The notes under the pieces: generated by a model
Seen by the model: the letters and a program-made list of their open reading frames with translations, nothing else
Told to the model about the DNA's origin: nothing
Databases searched by the model: none
Part shown: positions 33,500-42,850 of the stretch, piece after piece
Position numbering within the stretch: the stretch's first letter is position 1
Layout of the letters: every line of letters starts with the position of its first letter
Assembly (NCBI GenBank): GCA_041741535.1
Contig: JBGSJV010000095.1
Coordinates: 43,086 to 107,085, forward strand
DNA: 64,000 nucleotides
Source: M30B19 sp041741535
GTDB taxonomy: Bacteria > Planctomycetota > Planctomycetia > Pirellulales > Pirellulaceae
Direction: 5' to 3'
Position numbers and translations under genes: made by a program

Positions 33500-35056
33500 T
33501 TGTCGCCTCAATCTTATTGGAAACAGGTTACGTTGCCGCAATTCTCGCCCGTGCGTGAATCGATCAAGGTCGACATTCTGATTGTGGGCGGTGGCAACAC
33601 AGGAATTGTCACTGCCTATTTGTTGAAACAAGCGGGGCATCGAGTGGCACTCATCGAACGAGGTCGTTGTGCCCATGGAAGTACCGGAAACACCACGGCT
33701 CATCTGACGTCCGTGACGGATTTGGGGCTGACGAAATTGGTCAGGAGTCACGGACTCGCCGGCGCGCGGGCGGTTTGGGATGCCGGTGTCGCGGCGATCG
33801 ACAAAATTCAAGAGATCATTACAACAGAGAAAATCGAATGTGAATTCGAACGAATTCCCGGGTACATTCATACGAGCATTCGTGGCGAGCATGATGAGAC
33901 TTTCCAGTTGCAACGCGAAGCGGAGTTGGCGCAGGAGCTCGGCGTCAGCGCTAAATTTGTCAACCGAGTGCCCATTTTTGGGCGGGAAGGAATCCGCGTT
34001 CCCGACCAAGCGAAGTTTCACCCGTTGAAGTATCTCGCTGCCCTTGTCGCTTGCATTCCTGGCGACGGCAGTCATGTCTTCGAACAATCCGAAGCCCGAG
34101 TGTTTGATGGGGCAAACCGAGATTTCGTTCGAGTTCAGGTTAATGGGCACATGATCACCTGCCAGCAGGTCGTGATCGCGACCGATGTGCCACTTAGTGG
34201 CATAAACAACTTGGCCAGTGCCACATTGCTGCAAACCAAATTCGCGCCGTACACGAGTTACGTGATCGGCGCCAAACTGCCGCCTAACACGGCACCCGCC
34301 GCCCTGTTTTGGGACACGAGCCGACCCTATTACTACCTACGTGTCGATCATCATCTCCATGAAGATTATGTCGTCTTCGGTGGCAATGATCATAAGACCG
34401 GCCAGGCCGAACGGACAAATGATAACTTTGTCGACCTCGAAACGACACTGCATCGGTTTTTGCCCACAGCCTGCGTCGATCGGCGTTGGTCCGGACAGGT
34501 TCTCGAGAGTCACGATGGCCTGCCTTTGATTGGGCAAGTTGTCCAACGTCAGTTCGTCGCGACGGGATTTTCTGGCAATGGTTTAACACTTGGTACGTTG
34601 GCCGGCATGATGATTCGTGATTCCCTGATGGGACGTAAAAATCAATGGCATGACTTGTTCGACCCCCATCGCTTGCAACTGCGCGGCGGAATTTGGAACT
34701 ACTTGTCGGAGAATCTTGACTATCCCTACTATTTGCTCAAGGATCGACTAATGCCCAGTGAGAATCGTGGACTTGAAAGCGTCAATCCCGGCCAGGGAGC
34801 TGTGCTGAAACTAAACGGCCAGCGCGTCGCTGTCTATCGCAACGAAGATGGTCATGCGACGAAGTTGTCCGCGGTCTGCACCCATATGGGGTGTATCGTC
34901 CATTGGAATGAAGCAGAATCAAGTTGGGATTGCCCTTGCCATGGTGCTCGGTTTGACGTGACTGGGAAAGTCATCGCGGGTCCAGCTGAGACGCCGCTTA
35001 AACCCGTCGAGCAAATTCAAGGACAAAATTTGGATGCTCAAAGTTCCGATCGATGA
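33500..35056 (+). CDS. FAD-dependent oxidoreductase fused to a Rieske [2Fe-2S] domain
   Basis: About 518 residues. The N-terminal domain is a DAO-type flavoprotein: DILIVGGGNTGIVTAYLL (dinucleotide-binding Gly motif), then VALIERGRCAHGSTGNTTAHLT, and a C-terminal FSGNGLTLGT flavin-contact stretch. From about residue 430 comes a Rieske domain with C-T-H at CTHMGC and CPCHGARFD, the two Cys and two His cluster ligands in the usual order. Known proteins of this build are called FAD-dependent oxidoreductase/Rieske fusions, with substrate unknown. I prefer TTG 33500 as start because AAGGAG lies 6 bases before it; ATG 33464 has no such site. Confidence 0.88.
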   Translation: MSPQSYWKQVTLPQFSPVRESIKVDILIVGGGNTGIVTAYLLKQAGHRVALIERGRCAHGSTGNTTAHLTSVTDLGLTKLVRSHGLAGARAVWDAGVAAIDKIQEIITTEKIECEFERIPGYIHTSIRGEHDETFQLQREAELAQELGVSAKFVNRVPIFGREGIRVPDQAKFHPLKYLAALVACIPGDGSHVFEQSEARVFDGANRDFVRVQVNGHMITCQQVVIATDVPLSGINNLASATLLQTKFAPYTSYVIGAKLPPNTAPAALFWDTSRPYYYLRVDHHLHEDYVVFGGNDHKTGQAERTNDNFVDLETTLHRFLPTACVDRRWSGQVLESHDGLPLIGQVVQRQFVATGFSGNGLTLGTLAGMMIRDSLMGRKNQWHDLFDPHRLQLRGGIWNYLSENLDYPYYLLKDRLMPSENRGLESVNPGQGAVLKLNGQRVAVYRNEDGHATKLSAVCTHMGCIVHWNEAESSWDCPCHGARFDVTGKVIAGPAETPLKPVEQIQGQNLDAQSSDR

Positions 35057-35167
35057 ATGATCGAAGCAGTGGACGTAGCCTACGCCAAATGCTCACGCCA
35101 ATTCCGCTAAGCGTGCCGATAAACGATCCGTATTGGATAGGCTTGTTGACGGACATCAAAACCAAAA

Positions 35168-35198
35168 CGGAGTGAGATCGAAAGCCGATCTCACTCCG
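35168..35198 (+). terminator. Rho-independent terminator candidate
   Basis: A perfect 13-bp stem (CGGAGTGAGATCG at 35168-35180, complement at 35186-35198) around AAAGC. A short T-run follows after GCGAGGG. It lies about 110 bp after the FAD-Rieske stop and before the converging repeat-protein gene. Confidence 0.75.
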
Positions 35199-35263
35199 CG
35201 AGGGTTTTAGCTGACGGCTCGAAGTGAGTCAGCCAACACACACCAGTCACTGGCTCTGGGCAC

Positions 35264-36163
35264 CTACTGTCGGATGCCTGGAATTGGAGTTGGAGTTGGC
35301 GGGATCACTTCACTCGCACCCTGAGCGACTTGGGGCCGCGGATTGGGATTGGTAATGATCGTACCGTTTTGGTTGCTTCGCACTTCAGATTCGACTCGGT
35401 TTCTCGGAATATCTAGCTGTGATTGGTTATTCAACCGGCTACCGGCATCGACGCGATTTCCTTGGGCGTCAACTTGAGAATCGGTGTTCAGTTGGTTGCC
35501 AACATCGACGCGATTTCCCTGATCGTCAAATCGTTGTTGGTTGTTCAATTGGTTGCCAACATCGACACGATTTCCCTGCGCGTCAAATCGTTGTTGGTTG
35601 TTCAGTTGGTTGCCAATATCAACGCGATTTCCCTGCGCGTCAAATTGTTCTTGGTTGTTCAATTGACTATTCATATCGATGCGATTTCCTTGCGCGTCAA
35701 ATCGTTGTTGGTTGTTCATTCGGTTGCCGACTTCGACGCGGCTTCCTTGGGCGTCGAAAAGCGGCTGGCCGTTGAATTGGTTGGAACTGACGCGGTTTCC
35801 TTGAGCATCGAAGAGTGGCTGGTTGTTCCATTCGTTCTCCATAAGATTCCCTTGGGCGTCATAGCTGCCTTGTTGATGCTGCCCATAGGCATCATCAAAT
35901 TGTCCACCAAAATGGTTCGAGCCGATCGTGCTTTCACAACAAGCGACCGTTCGATGGTTGCCATAAGATGAAGACGTACCGTACTGGCCGTATCCATCGT
36001 GGATCCCGTGACGATATGCTGGGGTGCACGATACGGGTGGACACGAGTTCCGAAAGGCGCCACGCCACCGAAACAATTGAGCCGTGGCTTCATTGGGGAT
36101 CAGTGTCGAGATTCCCACGATAGTCGCGCCGACCACCAAAACACTTTTCAAAATGCGATTCAT
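35264..36163 (-). CDS. Secreted protein with 19-residue tandem repeats
   Basis: A 299-residue protein starting at ATG 36163 (AGGAG 6 bases upstream), with a signal peptide (to ATAQ, residue 29). After a Cys/Gly/Tyr-rich part comes a block of about nine tandem repeats from about residue 110 to 260, with consensus LNNQQRFDAQGNRVDVGNQ (19 residues, 57 nt). The N-terminal units diverge more and the central ones are nearly identical. FDAQGNRV turns suggest a beta-solenoid-like or surface-adhesion build, but this is inference. A Pro-rich tail closes the protein. Confidence 0.8.
   Translation of the reverse strand: MNRILKSVLVVGATIVGISTLIPNEATAQLFRWRGAFRNSCPPVSCTPAYRHGIHDGYGQYGTSSSYGNHRTVACCESTIGSNHFGGQFDDAYGQHQQGSYDAQGNLMENEWNNQPLFDAQGNRVSSNQFNGQPLFDAQGSRVEVGNRMNNQQRFDAQGNRIDMNSQLNNQEQFDAQGNRVDIGNQLNNQQRFDAQGNRVDVGNQLNNQQRFDDQGNRVDVGNQLNTDSQVDAQGNRVDAGSRLNNQSQLDIPRNRVESEVRSNQNGTIITNPNPRPQVAQGASEVIPPTPTPIPGIRQ
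35410..35850. repeat. 57-bp coding tandem repeat
   Basis: About seven to nine copies of a 57-bp unit encode the repeat block of the secreted protein. Central copies differ by only a few bases, implying recent duplication or gene conversion. The unit length keeps the frame. Confidence 0.85.
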
Positions 36164-36658
36164 GTTAAGTCTCCTAGACAAAACGCTTACGGGTACGAAA
36201 GGCGACCGGCAGGTGTCAGACCCGAATCACTCGACGAGCTGCTCAAAAAGTGGTTGCCTTCTACTCCAACATTCTTGGAGTCATGAGACGGATAGGCCAT
36301 CGAGAAGGCTGCTGTTTGGCCGTGGCGGATTCAGGCAGGCGACTGGCCGCTAAATCGATTGGTTGTTCAACGGGTTCTGGAGTGTTGGAACTCGTTGCAT
36401 CGCCTCCAACCGGTTCGGCGTGATCGCCTGGGAACCGCGGGGGATATGGCAACATCCGCTAGGATACTTTCATGCCTGATTCGATTTTCTTGGCCTAGCT
36501 TTACGCCATAATTCTGTCGTCGGCGAAGTGTTGGCATGTTTTTGTCAACGTTCATAAGGGCGTGGAAACTTGCTTGTGACGACTTGATGTTCGATTGTAT
36601 GTTTGCAACGAGCCGAGTTTGGCATCGCTCCGCCTGATCTTACTTTGGGAACACAAAC
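36164..36658. other. Intergenic region, no supported gene
   Basis: About 495 bp between the repeat-protein gene and the YciF-like gene. A minus-strand frame at 36261-36455 (64 residues, Pro-rich) has no ribosome site or known domain and I do not call it. The promoters of the two divergent genes must lie here. Confidence 0.5.
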
Positions 36659-37156
36659 ATGTCATTGGAAAACCTGGCAGATGCCTTTTACGACGGTCTT
36701 TGCGATATCTACCACGCCGAGCGGCAGTTGCTCAAAGCGTTGCCAAAAATGATCAAAAAGGCCACCGATGAGAAACTTGTCACCGCGTTAACAACGCACC
36801 TGGAAGAAACCAAACAACAGGTTGAACGGGTGGAGACCGCATTTGAAGAGACGGAAAAGAGTCCCAAGGCCAAGAAGTGCGCGGCGATGGCTGGATTGAT
36901 CGAGGAAGCTCAATCGATGATGGAAAAAGCCGCCTCCCCGGATTTGATGGATGCCATCCTCATCGGTCTCGTACAGAAAATCGAGCATTATGAGATTGCC
37001 TCCTACGGGACGTTATGCTCGTGGGCCAATTCACTTGGCTACGCGAACGCGGCGGAACACCTAGGAGAAAACCTCGCCGAGGAAGTTAATGCGGACAAGG
37101 TTCTGACAAAAGTCAGCAAAAGCGTCAATCGAGCGGCTGAAACCGTAGGTCGATAA
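36659..37156 (+). CDS. YciF-like ferritin-fold protein (DUF892)
   Basis: A 165-residue four-helix protein with the DUF892/YciF pattern: LADAFYDGLCDIYHAERQLLKALPKM, THLEETKQQVERVETAFE, and KIEHYEIASYGTL. The Asp/Glu/His residues of the helices (DIYHAE, HLEE, EHYE) match the ferritin-like metal ligands. Bacterial members are linked with stress and iron or oxidative protection. It probably acts in the cytosol. No partner gene of the yciE type is next to it. Confidence 0.92.
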   Translation: MSLENLADAFYDGLCDIYHAERQLLKALPKMIKKATDEKLVTALTTHLEETKQQVERVETAFEETEKSPKAKKCAAMAGLIEEAQSMMEKAASPDLMDAILIGLVQKIEHYEIASYGTLCSWANSLGYANAAEHLGENLAEEVNADKVLTKVSKSVNRAAETVGR

Positions 37157-37208
37157 TTTGAGCGCTGGCCAAGCCGGTGCCCAAATGGGGCCGGCCAAGG
37201 CTCGCCCA

Positions 37209-37311
37209 TAGGCTCTGTCCCGACAGAGGCCCGACCCTCTCTGGTCATACCATTTTGTCCGAAAGTTTACATGCCCTGCAAAGGGTCGTCCCCCTGTTGG
37301 GACACAGTCTA
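37209..37311. repeat. Intergenic palindrome, family copy D
   Basis: A 103-bp imperfect inverted repeat. It starts TAGGCTCTGTCC and ends GACACAGTCTA, with inner GACCC/GGGTC elements. The final CTA (37309-37311) is the stop codon of the next minus-strand gene, so the element provides the end of that frame. It belongs to the family described at 2378. Confidence 0.8.
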
Positions 37312-37536
37312 TCTCCGTCCTTGGCGAGTTCCCAACAAGACCAACGCGATACCGACTGAAATAACGATGACTCCCGCAATTGGATTAAGGACAACGGTAT
37401 GTGGTTGTGAAATGTCGATCTGAAACAGCCCAACGTCGGCAACGCGTTCCGTTGTGAAGTACTTGAAACTTGGGATGACCAGGGCAATAACGCCAAGCAC
37501 AACAAGAATCCGGCCGACGACGACGATGATATTCAT
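37309..37536 (-). CDS. Two-helix membrane protein (DUF3185-like)
   Basis: A 75-residue protein with two membrane helices (residues 2-20, and about 51-68, PIAGVIVISVGIALVLLG) and a hydrophilic loop between. The short layout is like small DUF3185-type inner-membrane proteins, though I cannot confirm the family. The start ATG 37536 follows AGAGACC; a longer frame to 37677 has no support. The stop is contributed by the palindrome end at 37309-37311. Confidence 0.6.
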   Translation of the reverse strand: MNIIVVVGRILVVLGVIALVIPSFKYFTTERVADVGLFQIDISQPHTVVLNPIAGVIVISVGIALVLLGTRQGRR

Positions 37537-37585
37537 GAGAGGTCTCTTTTCGATTGTTTGGGCATGTGGTAAAGAACCGATTGGA

Positions 37586-38359
37586 TCACGAGTTGGCCTC
37601 TTCCCCCTCGGGGGACTCTGCGATGAGCTTCTGAATGACCGGGACTTTTGACCCGATGAACAACACATTTCGTACATTGATCTGTTGACGGCTCGCGCCG
37701 GAAGTATGGATCTCCAAATCGCCAGAACCCAGTCCGATCAACCAATGTCGAAACAGATCGTCGTGTTGTTTGTCCAGGGCCATTCCTTGCGTGTTGTAAC
37801 TCTGGGACCCACTGCCAAAGAGAGTGTGCAGCGTCAATTGACCAGGTTTGATTTCCCAGTAACTCATACGGTCCAGTCCAAATACGCTGGCCAACCACAC
37901 GATCATCATCAGGGTCGAGAACCAAAAGTAGGCACCCAGATTGAGGCTGATTTCCAGTCCCCCAAACCAGCTCAAGACATGGTCCCACCACCCAAAATAA
38001 GCCAACAGGACGGTGACGAACGCGAGCCCCAAAATAATCATTCCTGAAGCCAGTCCTCGAACCGAAACGCTGGTAATCAAAATTACCAGGAACAATACAA
38101 AAAAGAATATCAAGCCAAGATTACTGCTCGAGTGGATCCAAGTTCGAGTCTGGCCGATCAGATGCTCTTGGCCAAACGCATACGTGATAATGGCCATCGT
38201 GTAACCAACGACCCAAACCGGCCACCAGTAAAACAGAGGAGAATGACTATAGAAACGTAAGTGCCGAACGCTATTCGGGGCCGTGTGCGCCGCAGGTCGT
38301 CGAGGAACGCCATCGGACAAGAATTCGTGATCGGGTTGTATGGTTGCGGGTTCGAGCAC
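37586..38359 (-). CDS. Multi-span membrane protein of unknown function
   Basis: A 257-residue protein with four or five membrane helices (around residues 45-60, 80-100, 105-122, 140-160) and a cytosolic or periplasmic C-terminal domain of about 90 residues with a mixed pattern (KPGQLTLHTLFG, NVRNVLFIGSKVPVIQK). The N-terminus is soluble. The start is GTG 38359, with AGGAG 8 bases upstream. It lies 49 bp before the small two-helix gene on the same strand, perhaps in one operon with it and the 42-residue gene at 38430. I do not know the family. Confidence 0.7.
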   Translation of the reverse strand: MLEPATIQPDHEFLSDGVPRRPAAHTAPNSVRHLRFYSHSPLFYWWPVWVVGYTMAIITYAFGQEHLIGQTRTWIHSSSNLGLIFFFVLFLVILITSVSVRGLASGMIILGLAFVTVLLAYFGWWDHVLSWFGGLEISLNLGAYFWFSTLMMIVWLASVFGLDRMSYWEIKPGQLTLHTLFGSGSQSYNTQGMALDKQHDDLFRHWLIGLGSGDLEIHTSGASRQQINVRNVLFIGSKVPVIQKLIAESPEGEEANS

Positions 38360-38429
38360 GTGGCAATCTCCTAATGAGTCAGATTCCTAGGGAACGTCTC
38401 CAGACGTGAGGACCTCTTGCGGGCGACCG

Positions 38430-38558
38430 TCACTGAAAGATCGCGAAGTTCCCTAACAACCACCATAAAACGATAAAGATAAGAATGGTTGTGAAACAAC
38501 CGCCTCCTAGTTTCCAGGCACCGACACCGGCTACCGCGCCGCGTAATAGTTTGCTCAT
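38430..38558 (-). CDS. 42-residue membrane protein
   Basis: A short frame with a polar, glycine-rich start (MSKLLRGAVAGVGAWKL) and a strongly hydrophobic segment (FTTILIFIVLWWLLGNF). Small proteins of this type, with a KLGGGC turn before the helix, occur in other bacteria. It lies 70 bp upstream of the multi-span protein gene on the same strand. No clear ribosome site is visible, so support comes from the sequence pattern alone. Confidence 0.65.
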   Translation of the reverse strand: MSKLLRGAVAGVGAWKLGGGCFTTILIFIVLWWLLGNFAIFQ

Positions 38559-38724
38559 TTTATTGAACTCGCACACAGGTTAAAGGCTCGAACGGAACAG
38601 TTCGCCCGCGCGAATTGCTCGCGGAGCGGATCGATCAATTTCAAAAGCTGTTGTATGCTTTGCGGTCACGTCAATATGTAGCGGGAAGCATGAAAGCCGC
38701 TTGGTGGAATCCACCACAGTGCGA

Positions 38725-38831
38725 TCTAGGTTCTGTCCAAAGAAGGGGCTGCCCCTCTCCGGCGCTGTCTCTTTATCCGAGATGGTTCCAGCGCTCCGAA
38801 GGGTCAGACTCCTATTGTGATAAAGCCCAGA
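38725..38831. repeat. Intergenic palindrome, degenerate family copy E
   Basis: About 107 bp with an imperfect inverted repeat: TCTAGGTTCTGTCC at the left and GTGATAAAGCCCAGA at the right, with GGGCTGCCCCTCTC and AGGGTCAGACTC inside. It is more diverged than copies A and B and does not touch a stop codon. It lies in the 461-bp gap before the metal ATPase. The rest of that gap, 38559-38724 and 38832-39019, shows no gene. Confidence 0.6.
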
Positions 38832-39019
38832 TTCTTGTGGCCTGAATCGAGGCCCGTTTGAATCGAGCCAATATCGGTTGGGCAACGAATCTGATATCGT
38901 GCTGGCTCGTACGGCAACCGTTTGATGCGAAGAGTATATGATAACTTGCAGAGCTTTTCGCGGTTGGTTGCAAGTCGTTTGAGAATCAAGTGTTGCTGTC
39001 ACAGATCAAGTGGCTTGAA

Positions 39020-41482
39020 ATGACCAAAAAGACAAAAATAAAGCTCGCTCTTGTACTGCCAGCAGTGCCCAATGCTCACGATGCTTGTGTCCGACGTTTG
39101 AACGACTCGTTGAAAAGCCAAGAGGGAATCGTCTCGGCGCATCTTGTGAGCGACACGGAGAAGGAGTTCGGAGAAGTCTGCATCCATTTTGATCCCGACC
39201 GACTGTCGATCGCTCAAGTTCGCGAGATCGCTCGTCGGGCCGGCGCGGAACTCGAATTGCGGTATGGTCACCTCTTGATCAACGCGGAGACCATGTACGC
39301 GAAGCAGGCGTCGATGATTGAGGCGCGAGCCAAACACGTGACAGGAGTCTTGGAGGCGGCTGTATCTCCGGCCGGGGTGATCTGTATCGAGTACGACCGG
39401 AAGCAATCCGACGAGTTGGCGATCCTGGCAGAACTGAGCAAACTCGGGGTGAAAATAGTCGACGCAAAGCCCAAGTCAACTCGTCGCGAACCTAGCACCG
39501 TTGGTGGTCCATCGCACGTCAATGAACACGCGCGTCATGGCCTATTCGGTGAGCGAACCGAATTGATGTTTGCGGCGTGTTGTGGCACGTTACTGCTTGG
39601 TGGTTTTCTGCTCTCGTTTGCTTTCAGCAGTCCGTGGGTGCCCATCAGCCTCTATTTGGGATCGTACGGTTTTGGCGGATTCTACACGTTGCGCGAAGCC
39701 ATGAAGAGTTTGCGTGTCGGTCGGTTTGAAATTGATTTCCTGATGTTGGTGGCAGCCGTCGGCGCGGCGACGCTAGGGGAGTGGGCGGAAGGGGCTCTGC
39801 TCCTTTTCTTATTTAGTCTTGGTCATGCGTTGGAGCATTATGCGATGGGCCGCGCCAAACGAGCGATCGAAGCGTTGGCCGAACTTGCCCCACAAACGGC
39901 ATTGGTCCGACGAAACGGCCAGGTAGAAGAATTACCCGTCGAGCAGCTACGCATCGCCGATGTGGTGGTGATCAAGCCCAACGAGAGAATACCAGCAGAT
40001 GGGTTCGTGATCAGTGGAGAAGGTAGTGTCAATCAAGCTCCAATCACCGGCGAGAGTTTGCCCGTGGAAAAACGTCCCGTTACCGACAGACTCCGAGCCG
40101 CCACTGATCCCGACCGGCTCGAGGCGGAGTATCGCGTTTTTGCCGGCACGATCAACAACAGTGGTTCACTTGAAATTCAGGTCACCAAACTGGCCAGTGA
40201 TTCGACCTTGGCGCGTGTCGTGCAAATGGTAAAGGTCGCGGAGACACAAAAATCTCCAACCCAGCGTTTCACGGATAAGTTTGAACGATATTTTGTACCG
40301 GTTGTGTTGGGTTCGGTCTTTGTGCTTTTATTTACCTGGGTTGTGATCGCCGAACCGTTCAGTGCGTCGTTTTATCGCGCGATGGCCGTGTTGGTCGCAG
40401 CCAGTCCTTGTGCCTTAGCGATTTCGACACCGAGCGCCGTGCTGAGCGGGGTGGCTCGCGCTGCTCGAGGAGGAGTGTTGATCAAAGGCGGCGCGCCGTT
40501 GGAAAACTTGGGCCGCTTGGGCGCAATCGCGTTTGACAAGACGGGCACGTTGACCGTCGGCAAGCCTAGTCTGACGGATGTCATTTGCTCCGAGGGTGTC
40601 ACGGAAGAAGAGTTACTTCAAGTTGCCATCGCGGTCGAACGTCTCAGCGATCATCCTCTTGCCGCTGCCGTGGTGCGGGGTGGCGAAGAGCGATTGTCGA
40701 GCGATGTAGTTCGTCAAGCACAAGACGTGCAAAGCATCACGGGCCGTGGCGTCAAAGCGATCGTGGACGGTCAGGAAGTTTACATTGGGAAAGACAGCTT
40801 GTTCGTCGAGATCGCTGGCCAGCCGCTACCAAAGCAGTTGCAAGACGCCGTCGCGAAGTTGAAAGAGAACGGACGATCGACCATGGTGGTTCGCCAAGGA
40901 GCGACTTACCTGGGAGCGTTGGGATTGATGGACACGCCACGCGATGCGGCCAAAGATGTCATTCGCCGTTTGCGGGAAGTGGGGATTCAACGAATGGTCA
41001 TGCTGTCCGGTGACAACCAACAAGTTGCGAATGCGGTAGGCCGAGCCGTCGGAATCGACGAGGCCATCGGTGACCTCATGCCCGAAGACAAAGTCGAGGC
41101 GATCAAGAAACTCAGTAGTCAGGGAGGAGTCGCGATGGTGGGGGATGGTGTCAACGACGCGCCGGCGATGGCCAACGCGACCGTTGGGATCGCGATGGGA
41201 GCCGCAGGGTCCGATGTGGCATTGGAAACGGCCGATGTCGCCCTGATGTCCGACGATTTGAGTCACCTGCCATTTGCGGTGGGACTGAGTCGTCAAACCA
41301 GCCGCATTATTCGCCAGAACTTGTGGATCAGTCTCGGAATGGTTGCGTTCCTTGTCCCAGCAACGATCCTAGGACTTCGGCTAGGTCCGGCCGTGTTATT
41401 GCATGAGGGGTCCACACTCGTTGTGGTACTCAACGCCTTGAGACTCTTGGCCTACCAAGATCACTCCAAAGGCAAGAACTAA
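39020..41482 (+). CDS. P1B-4-type heavy-metal-translocating ATPase (Co/Zn/Fe-like)
   Basis: About 820 residues, an inner-membrane metal exporter. The N-terminal 150 residues hold two ferredoxin-like HMA folds that have lost CxxC (the first has HDAC). Catalytic parts are complete: TGES actuator loop, phosphorylation site AFDKTGTLTVGK, SDHPLAA nucleotide-binding motif, and GDGVNDAPAM hinge. The transport-site motif SPCALAIS (SPC, not CPC) and HEGSTLVVVL mark subgroup P1B-4, whose known members export cobalt, zinc or iron. I use ATG 39020; a GTG at 38990 is also in frame. No regulator or chaperone neighbours it. Confidence 0.92.
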   Translation: MTKKTKIKLALVLPAVPNAHDACVRRLNDSLKSQEGIVSAHLVSDTEKEFGEVCIHFDPDRLSIAQVREIARRAGAELELRYGHLLINAETMYAKQASMIEARAKHVTGVLEAAVSPAGVICIEYDRKQSDELAILAELSKLGVKIVDAKPKSTRREPSTVGGPSHVNEHARHGLFGERTELMFAACCGTLLLGGFLLSFAFSSPWVPISLYLGSYGFGGFYTLREAMKSLRVGRFEIDFLMLVAAVGAATLGEWAEGALLLFLFSLGHALEHYAMGRAKRAIEALAELAPQTALVRRNGQVEELPVEQLRIADVVVIKPNERIPADGFVISGEGSVNQAPITGESLPVEKRPVTDRLRAATDPDRLEAEYRVFAGTINNSGSLEIQVTKLASDSTLARVVQMVKVAETQKSPTQRFTDKFERYFVPVVLGSVFVLLFTWVVIAEPFSASFYRAMAVLVAASPCALAISTPSAVLSGVARAARGGVLIKGGAPLENLGRLGAIAFDKTGTLTVGKPSLTDVICSEGVTEEELLQVAIAVERLSDHPLAAAVVRGGEERLSSDVVRQAQDVQSITGRGVKAIVDGQEVYIGKDSLFVEIAGQPLPKQLQDAVAKLKENGRSTMVVRQGATYLGALGLMDTPRDAAKDVIRRLREVGIQRMVMLSGDNQQVANAVGRAVGIDEAIGDLMPEDKVEAIKKLSSQGGVAMVGDGVNDAPAMANATVGIAMGAAGSDVALETADVALMSDDLSHLPFAVGLSRQTSRIIRQNLWISLGMVAFLVPATILGLRLGPAVLLHEGSTLVVVLNALRLLAYQDHSKGKN

Positions 41483-42521
41483 TCCCGCCCCCGATTACAC
41501 CAGTCAAAGAATGAGTTCGTTCGACACGCAGGGGTTTAAACCGGCATGAAGCCAATGGCGGCGGATTCACCGCGTCACAATTTACTCGCGGTCGAGGGAC
41601 AGACTGGGCCCCCGCCGAGCTTGTCTCGGTTGAGCCACGGATTCACCATTGGAAAGTCGCGGAGCGACGACAGCGTGTAGCTGCGGGTGTCAACCCGCAG
41701 TTTCGTGCACCCGACGTGAGCCAAGTCGCGAAGCGACGACAGTTGGGCACGACATGGTTCGACAAGTGGTTGTATCAAGCGATCTATTGGTACTTGGTCG
41801 AACAGATTGCTGAGCGATTGAAGTCGGGCGAACTTCGCAACGCATCGATCTACGAATTCAATCCCGACGCGGTGTACGATTCCAAACGACACCACAAGAA
41901 AAGTTGTGACCAAACACGGCGAACAAAGAACCAAGCACGACGAACCAATCATCAAGATCAAGTTCCAACCGGAATTCCGCCACCAAGGGAAAAGACATCG
42001 AGAAAAACAGCCTAACCAAACTGTCGCACCTTCAGCGACGGACAAGATGCAACTTTCCGCGGCCATCAAAACCGCATGCCTTGCTACCGTTCTGCACCGA
42101 CTTCAAGATCAACAACACCAAATCAACTTCGTCGCCCGAATCTATCCTCGACGTCGGCACTCAATCGCACCAACATTCAAATCAAACATTGACGCGAAGC
42201 TCAAGAATCGCCCAATCTTTCGGTTAGCGAACACCATGCCAACAAAGCCAGCCTCGCGGCAACTCCATGCCTATTTATCTAAATCAGGCTTACTCATGGT
42301 TCTTTCTTCAAATGCGCCATAACTCGACACAGAATCAGCGTCGAAAAACCAGCTTATCGCTCCTATCGCCCAGATCAAATCAATCGACCCCCAGGCCCGC
42401 ATCCAAAAATTGTGTGTCCCCAACTTTCCCCCGCCATGTAAAGGTGATTGCTCGGAAAACTGGTATAGCAAATTCTTCGAGCGACGCGAGTCCGCGTCTT
42501 TTGGTGGTTGCAACCAGATAC
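41483..42521. other. Repeat-laden gap with gene fragments
   Basis: About 1.04 kb with no supported complete gene. It contains a dispersed repeat block (41601-41742). A plus-strand frame (41716-42015) with a coherent-looking stretch, TTWFDKWLYQAIYWYLVEQ, could be a gene remnant. Several other frames are open on both strands but have no homology or ribosome site. The base composition becomes A-rich toward the Rhs relic. Confidence 0.5.
41601..41742. repeat. Dispersed repeat block with two AAGTCGCGnAGCGACGACAG copies
   Basis: The sequence GAGCTTGTCTCGGTTGAGCC (from about 41608) recurs, little changed, near 44550, followed in both places by GGATTCACCA. The 20-bp unit AAGTCGCGGAGCGACGACAG occurs at 41654-41673 and, with one change, at 41723-41742. 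The arrangement suggests remnants of one mobile or duplicated block. Confidence 0.65.
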
Positions 42522-42803
42522 TTACTGAATGGCCCAAAGATAAAACACAGCAACTCCAGCGAGAAAACCGAAAACATTAATAGTCACAAAGGCAAAATCT
42601 TTGACAAGAACGCATCTAATAATTTGCCAGAAGCAAATTAAGATCAATGATAGCGTCAAAGCTACGTTGGCTGACTCAATACATAGCAGAATTGTCCTAT
42701 GAGAAAGACTGGGCATTGCTCTGGAAATATGGCGTCGATACCCATCATGAGACAAGAGCATCAATGGGATGTACAAAAAACCAGCCAACCCAAACCATCG
42801 CAT
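42522..42803 (-). CDS. Candidate membrane immunity protein of the Rhs toxin
   Basis: A 93-residue protein with three membrane helices (MRWFGLAGFLYIPLMLLS; NVALTLSLILICFW; VFGFLAGVAVFYLWAI). A strong ribosome site, GGAGG, lies 7 bases before ATG 42803. It follows the toxin C-terminus of the decayed Rhs gene by 47 bp on the same strand, the place where immunity genes of contact-dependent and Rhs systems sit. The immunity assignment is based on location and small membrane build, as no family is known. Unlike the toxin, its frame is intact. Confidence 0.6.
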   Translation of the reverse strand: MRWFGLAGFLYIPLMLLSHDGYRRHISRAMPSLSHRTILLCIESANVALTLSLILICFWQIIRCVLVKDFAFVTINVFGFLAGVAVFYLWAIQ

Positions 42804-42850
42804 TTTGATACCTCCAGGTTTATCCAAAAAACGGCCGCTAAACTCGCACA

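Noticed and set aside
41575..42069. Minus-strand 164-residue frame between the ATPase and the relic
   Set aside because: It runs through a dispersed repeat and has no coherent domain; the ending matches a similar repeat-derived frame near 44211.
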